NCBI GenBank assembly: GCA_022013615.1
Contig: JAKLQB010000536.1
Coordinates: forward strand, 1-9,073
DNA: 9,073 nucleotides
DNA from: Desulfobacterales bacterium
GTDB lineage: Bacteria; Desulfobacterota; DSM-4660; Desulfatiglandales; Desulfatiglandaceae
Direction: 5' to 3'
The number at the start of each line of letters is the position of its first letter. The stretch's first letter is position 1. The notes under the pieces are model-generated. The model saw nothing but the letters and a program-made list of their open reading frames with translations. It was not told where the DNA came from and ran no database searches. Position numbers and translations under genes: made by a program. This document shows, piece after piece, positions 5,656 through 9,073 of this stretch.

Positions 5656-7251
5656 GTGAGCGCCGCCCAGCAAGGCAATCTGAAAAACCGACTTGAGAGA
5701 TTGAAAGGCGAAAATAAGGCACTGAAAGAAAAACTAACACCTCTTAAGAAAGAGCATTGGCTTGTTGAAAAGGCACTAAGGGAAGGCCAACAATTGCTCA
5801 ATAATACTCCTGTAGCCTTATTCCTCATCCAGGAGGGAAAGATTATCCTGACCAATGAAACGGCCCGGGAGTGGTTAGGATATAAAGAGGAAGAGTTCCT
5901 GAGCCGGAGCTTTTTGGATTTTGTGCATCCCGATTCCCTTGATTATGTAAGCGGGCTCCACCGCAAGATGATTTCAGGCAAATCGGTCCCGGACATGTAT
6001 GAAACCTATGTGATCAGGAAAGATGGGGACACCCTGTACTGCGAGGTCCAGGTGAAGAAAATCAAGTTTCAGGGCCGAAGGGCGTTCTTGATGAACCTGA
6101 TTGGTCTTGATCGCAGGATTCAAAGAGAGCGGGAGCGCCGGCGATCGGAAAAAATGGAGGCACTTGTCCGCATGGCTTCAGGGTTGAGGCAGGAATTTAT
6201 TGGCTGCATGAGTATTTTTGATAACAAAGCCCCCCAACCGCGGAACCCGGGATCTCTTACAGATGCACAGTTTTTGGGATATTTAGAAAAGATTGAAAGT
6301 TTACGAGAAAAAGAGAACGCTATTCTTCAAAAGCTGGCCGTTTTAGCAGGGATCGAAAAAAATGAATCGGATGCTGTTCTTTTTGACTTAAAAAAAAATG
6401 TTCAGAATGCGGTTATGTTAATTTTTCCTAAGCCGAAAGAAGCCCCTACGCAGGACGATGCCGAGATAAGTATTAAGACCTACTTGAGAAAACTTGCACC
6501 TGTTAGAGGTAATCCAAAAGAGATACAGAATGTTTTTCAAAGCATGATCTCAAACGCCGTTGAGGCTATGCCGAATGGTGGAGAAATCTATTTGACCACA
6601 GAGGAAGATTCCGATTTTGCGTATGTTTACATACAGGATAATGGGTTGGGCATTCCGAAAGATATAAAGGGCAAAATTTTCGACCCATTTTTCAGTACAA
6701 AAAGCGGCTCCTCTCCGGGCCTGGGATTGAGTATGGCTAATGCTATTGTAGGTCAGCACGGGGGGGAAATTGAGGTGATGAGCAATGAAGGGCAGGGAAC
6801 CACTTTTATTGTCAAACTTCCTCTTGCGAAAAAACCACAATCCCTTAAGGCCCGAATTGTCAGGAAAAGGATTAAAAACTCACATATTTTAATCATATCA
6901 GACGGGGGCATCTTTGAGGATCTGCTGTGCCAATTATTTATAAGCAAAGGTGGAAAAATCACTTCTGCTTCGAGCGGTGCCGAGGGTCTAAAGTTATTGA
7001 AGAAGAATAAATTTGATTTGGTTATTGTTGACTTAAATGCGCCCTATAATGAATACTCAAAAATCATTGCAACAATAAAGAAAATAGAACGAGGCTTACC
7101 GGTTGCACTGGTTGCTGGCGATGATAAGAAGAGGCCCCTGCAAGCGCTAAAAAAACTTGGCGTAGACTTAATAATTGGCAGGCCTCTTGAAATGGATAGT
7201 ACTTTAACCCTTATTTCTCAGGCACTATCTATAAGGAAGTCGCCCGAATGA
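5656..7251 (+). CDS. PAS-domain hybrid sensor pseudokinase with degenerate receiver domain
   Basis: This is a 531-residue cytosolic protein with no membrane segment or signal peptide. Domains in order: a coiled coil (about 5-45), a PAS sensor domain (about 45-150), a dimerisation/phosphoacceptor region (about 160-232), a GHKL ATPase domain (about 245-390) and a C-terminal receiver domain (408-525). The ATP site looks complete: N-box N300, DNGLGIP (328-334), FDPFFSTK (343-349), GLGLSM (355-360). The H-box, normally of the form AHDFNN, reads RQEFIG (178-183), so the phosphoacceptor histidine is glutamine (Q179), with no histidine nearby. The receiver keeps the aspartate (D459, in VDLNAP), but the acid pair has become SD (415-416) followed by G, the Thr/Ser position is alanine (A487), and the conserved lysine is arginine (R509). 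It probably binds ATP without phosphorylating itself, or acts on a partner kinase. The start is GTG with AGGAG eight bases upstream. It overlaps rarA by four bases, implying co-translation. Confidence 0.85.
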   Translation: MSAAQQGNLKNRLERLKGENKALKEKLTPLKKEHWLVEKALREGQQLLNNTPVALFLIQEGKIILTNETAREWLGYKEEEFLSRSFLDFVHPDSLDYVSGLHRKMISGKSVPDMYETYVIRKDGDTLYCEVQVKKIKFQGRRAFLMNLIGLDRRIQRERERRRSEKMEALVRMASGLRQEFIGCMSIFDNKAPQPRNPGSLTDAQFLGYLEKIESLREKENAILQKLAVLAGIEKNESDAVLFDLKKNVQNAVMLIFPKPKEAPTQDDAEISIKTYLRKLAPVRGNPKEIQNVFQSMISNAVEAMPNGGEIYLTTEEDSDFAYVYIQDNGLGIPKDIKGKIFDPFFSTKSGSSPGLGLSMANAIVGQHGGEIEVMSNEGQGTTFIVKLPLAKKPQSLKARIVRKRIKNSHILIISDGGIFEDLLCQLFISKGGKITSASSGAEGLKLLKKNKFDLVIVDLNAPYNEYSKIIATIKKIERGLPVALVAGDDKKRPLQALKKLGVDLIIGRPLEMDSTLTLISQALSIRKSPE

Positions 7252-8561
7252 GCACGCCCACGGAAAGCCCGGAAGCGCCTCTTGCCGAAAAGATGAGGCC
7301 GAAAAGACTTGAAGGCATAGTGGGTCAGAAGCATCTCCTCGGCCCGAACAGCTTTCTTCCCAGGGCCCTTAACAGCGGTCGCATATTTTCAGTGATTTTC
7401 TGGGGCCCTCCCGGTTCAGGCAAGACCACACTGGCCAGGCTGATGAGTGAGTATACTCGACTTCCTTTCTATTCCTTTTCCGCAGTCACTTCGGGGATCA
7501 AGGAACTCAGGCACATAATTGAAGAGGCAAAAATTGAAAAGGCAAGATCAGACAAGCCAACGGTTCTATTTGTAGATGAAATCCACCGGTTTAATAAGGC
7601 ACAGCAAGATGCCTTTCTGCCTCACGTGGAAAGCGGGCTTATTATCCTGATCGGCGCAACCACACAAAATCCCTCCTTGGAGGTCATCCCGCCCATGCTT
7701 TCAAGGGCCAGAGTAATGGTTCTCAACCCTTTGGGAAAGGAAGAACTCAAGACACTCATACATAGAGCCCTAAGGGACAAAGAGTCGGGCTTTGGTATGC
7801 TGGATATTGAATTCGCACCAGATGCCATCGAACACCTGGTTGATTGCTCTCAGGGTGATGCCCGCGTAGCCCTTAACAATCTGGAAGCGGCGGTTTATTA
7901 TGCCCTGGATGGCCGGGGCAATGGGCCAATTCAGGTTGCCCTTGATGACGTGGAAAAGGCACTCAGCAAGAAGGCATTGTTATATGATAAAGATGGAGAG
8001 GAACACTATAATCTGATCTCCGCCTTCCACAAAAGCCTCAGGGGAAGCGATGAGCAGGCCTCAATCTATTGGCTTTACCGGATGCTCATGGCAGGTGAAG
8101 ACCCTCTTTTTATCGGGCGGAGGATGATCCGGTTCGCGGCCGAGGATGTTGGCCTCGCTGATCCTAATGCCTTACAGGTGGCCCTTGCAGCCTTTGATTC
8201 CTGGCAAAGGCTGGGTCCTCCGGAAGCTGAAGTGATTTTGGCACAGGCTGCCGCTTATCTTGCCTCTGCACCCAAAAGTAATGCCCTTTATCTGGCAGAG
8301 AGATCCGTAAAAGAAGAGATCGAGAGATCAGGGTCCCAGCCTGTCCCCCTTCACATCAGGAATGCGCCTACCACCTTGATGAAAAGGCTGGGATACGGAC
8401 GAGGATATCTTTATCCACACAATTATTCTGGCGGATGGGTAAAACAGGAATATCTCCCGAAAAAGGTCAAGAACAGAATTTTCTACAGACCCACTGACAG
8501 GGGATTTGAAAAGGAGATCCGCAAAAGGATGGAGGAGCGGAGGAAAAGCAACCGCCAGTAA
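7248..8561 (+). CDS. rarA: Replication-associated recombination protein A, AAA+ ATPase
   Basis: RarA (MgsA; WRNIP1 in eukaryotes) is a tetrameric ATPase related to clamp loaders that acts on single-stranded/double-stranded DNA junctions at stalled forks. This copy is 437 residues, near the usual 430-450. Motifs: Walker A GPPGSGKT (53-60), Walker B VLFVDE with the family hallmark IHRFNK (106-117), sensor 1 GATTQNPS (136-143), the arginine finger in SRAR (152-155), and sensor 2 GDAR (203-206). The C-terminal oligomerisation part is intact, including RFAAEDVGLADP (295-306), and a conserved end, RGYLYPHNYSGGWV (385-398). The ATG overlaps the stop of the PAS pseudokinase gene as ATGA, with AAGGAAG (7233-7239) as ribosome site, so both are made from one transcript. 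Nothing suggests loss of function. Confidence 0.96.
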   Translation: MSTPTESPEAPLAEKMRPKRLEGIVGQKHLLGPNSFLPRALNSGRIFSVIFWGPPGSGKTTLARLMSEYTRLPFYSFSAVTSGIKELRHIIEEAKIEKARSDKPTVLFVDEIHRFNKAQQDAFLPHVESGLIILIGATTQNPSLEVIPPMLSRARVMVLNPLGKEELKTLIHRALRDKESGFGMLDIEFAPDAIEHLVDCSQGDARVALNNLEAAVYYALDGRGNGPIQVALDDVEKALSKKALLYDKDGEEHYNLISAFHKSLRGSDEQASIYWLYRMLMAGEDPLFIGRRMIRFAAEDVGLADPNALQVALAAFDSWQRLGPPEAEVILAQAAAYLASAPKSNALYLAERSVKEEIERSGSQPVPLHIRNAPTTLMKRLGYGRGYLYPHNYSGGWVKQEYLPKKVKNRIFYRPTDRGFEKEIRKRMEERRKSNRQ

Positions 8562-8581
8562 GAAGGCGGATCTTCGATTTT
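8552..8581 (+). terminator. Possible terminator overlapping the rarA stop codon
   Basis: CCGCC (8552-8556) pairs perfectly with GGCGG (8565-8569) around an 8-base loop that contains the rarA stop codon, followed by ATCTTCGATTTT. The stem is short and the T-run interrupted, so termination would be weak. Confidence 0.3.
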
Positions 8582-8604
8582 CCATTACTCCAGCACTCCA
8601 TTAC
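8581..8604 (+). repeat. Three-unit 8-base tandem repeat
   Basis: The units TCCATTAC, TCCAGCAC and TCCATTAC lie head to tail; the first and third are identical and the middle differs at two positions. A fourth, diverged unit, AGTACTCC, follows. The array starts about 20 bases after the rarA stop. It is too short to be a CRISPR; it may be replication slippage or part of a dispersed intergenic element. Confidence 0.5.
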
Positions 8605-8622
8605 AGTACTCCTCAGGTTCAA

Positions 8623-8702
8623 ATCTGGAGACTCCGGGGTCCCTCTGGTGCCAGATCAAAGCCACGGCCGTGTATGTGGCTCTTTACTTTCCAGAGTAGA
8701 GA
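8623..8702 (+). other. Cluster of three hairpins, possible structured RNA
   Basis: Three stems follow each other closely: ATCTGG (8623-8628) with CCAGAT (8651-8656), with GAC/GTC able to pair inside; AGCCAC (8660-8665) with GTGGCT (8676-8681); and TCTTTACT (8681-8688) with AGTAGAGA (8695-8702), which shares one base with the second. Together they could form a structured 3' untranslated region of the rarA transcript or a small RNA. No known RNA family is recognised. Confidence 0.3.
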
Positions 8703-8882
8703 ATTGGAAGCACAAAGGTAATACTCCTTTTGACAAATTTTGGCATCTTTCAGCAAATTACGGCAATCCTTTGGGTTGGGCCTTTTGATGGGATTGGGCT
8801 AACCATTGAGAATTTGGAGTTATATTCCCTGGTCGAATATATGGCAGGAGTTTTGCAATAATTTACGTCCAAGGGATTTCAG

Positions 8883-9073
8883 CTAACTCTTTAGAATGTG
8901 TTCTTTGGAAAACTGGTAAACAAGCACTTTTTTGTGCCACCCTGCTTCAACACAAATAATAAACCACATGATGGCCCATGGCCTCAAAGGGTTATACTTA
9001 TAAACAGGGGGTTTGCGGTGGTACTTCCATAAAAAGCGCCTCAGATGTGCGTGCATCTTTTCTACCGGGCATC
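8883..9073 (-). CDS. Possible C-terminal end of a minus-strand gene (partial)
   Basis: On the minus strand a frame is open from the window's right edge for 62 codons to a TAG (8885-8883). It is rich in aromatic and basic residues (for example RRFLWKYHRKPPVYKY) and ends ...SKEHILKS. An internal ATG (9056-9054) has no good ribosome site, so if real it probably starts outside the window. Four tryptophans in 62 residues is unusual, and an open run of this length can occur by chance. I do not recognise the protein. Confidence 0.2.
   Translation of the reverse strand, partial: CPVEKMHAHLRRFLWKYHRKPPVYKYNPLRPWAIMWFIICVEAGWHKKVLVYQFSKEHILKS

Larger units (their letters stand above)
8562..9073. other. 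Mostly non-coding region downstream of rarA
   Basis: This 512-base stretch has no convincing complete gene. It holds an 8-base repeat (8581-8604), a cluster of hairpins (8623-8702), and a longer inverted repeat, GGTTGGGCC (8774-8782) with GGGCTAACC (8796-8804), with one mismatch. Nested with that, CAATCC (8764-8769) can pair with GGATTG. A TTGACA (8730-8735) is present, but no acceptable -10 follows at 16-18 bases. The right end may contain the tail of a minus-strand gene. Confidence 0.5.

Noticed and set aside
6550..6962. Minus-strand frames within the pseudokinase gene.
   Set aside because: The plus-strand frame has clear ATPase and receiver motifs here; the minus frames match nothing and have no start signals.
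8616..8625. GGTTCAAATC resembles a tRNA T-loop, and CCA occurs downstream, suggesting a tRNA or tRNA-derived attachment site.
   Set aside because: The flanking stem has a mismatch, and no acceptor, D or anticodon arm can be found upstream. It is a chance T-loop-like string.
8506..8721. A 71-residue plus-strand frame overlapping the end of rarA.
   Set aside because: It begins within the rarA coding sequence in another frame, has no ribosome site, and runs through the repeat and hairpins with low-complexity translation.
9043..9058. AGATG/CATCT stem followed by TTTT as a terminator.
   Set aside because: The stem has only five pairs with low GC, and it lies inside the open minus-strand frame.
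1..9073. Searched for CRISPR arrays, insertion-sequence ends, transposases and phage genes.
   Set aside because: No regularly spaced repeats, terminal inverted repeats flanking genes, or mobile-element proteins were seen.

Overview
This window looks like chromosomal DNA from a Gram-negative bacterium of moderate GC content. The best guess is a Desulfobacterota (deltaproteobacterial) lineage. That assignment is an inference from the style of the DnaE, MocA-like and PAS-kinase proteins and from a near-perfect sigma-54 promoter; no rRNA or other marker gene is present to fix it. No mobile element, CRISPR array, rRNA or tRNA was found.

Layout, left to right. Positions 1-1201 hold a rightward pair: a MocA/MobA-like molybdenum cofactor nucleotidyltransferase (113-748) and an unrecognised 130-residue protein (806-1198). 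A compact GC-rich hairpin lies between them. Positions 1202-1754 hold what looks like a self-contained sigma-54 unit: a TGGCAC-N5-TTGCT promoter (1383-1398), a hairpin just after the predicted transcription start, a 23-codon reading frame (1462-1533), and a 74-residue unrecognised protein (1530-1754) that overlaps it by ATGA. A hairpin at 1801-1835 probably terminates this unit and the convergent dnaE.

Positions 1853-5332, minus strand, encode the replicative DNA polymerase III alpha subunit. Its PHP domain keeps all the metal-binding-type residues that E. coli has lost. The true start is probably a GTG at 5332, not the TTG at 5413 that gives the longest frame. The divergent gap to 5655 contains candidate dnaE promoters and an inverted repeat.

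Positions 5656-8561 form a tight rightward operon. First is a PAS-kinase-receiver hybrid (5656-7251) whose phospho-accepting histidine is replaced by glutamine and whose receiver domain has lost several catalytic residues, although its ATP-binding site looks intact. It overlaps by ATGA the gene for RarA/MgsA (7248-8561), an AAA+ ATPase acting at stalled replication forks. The most notable points are this pseudokinase coupled to a fork-repair ATPase, and the sigma-54 mini-operon. Positions 8562-9073 are mostly non-coding, with an 8-base repeat, several hairpins, and a possible minus-strand gene end running off the window.
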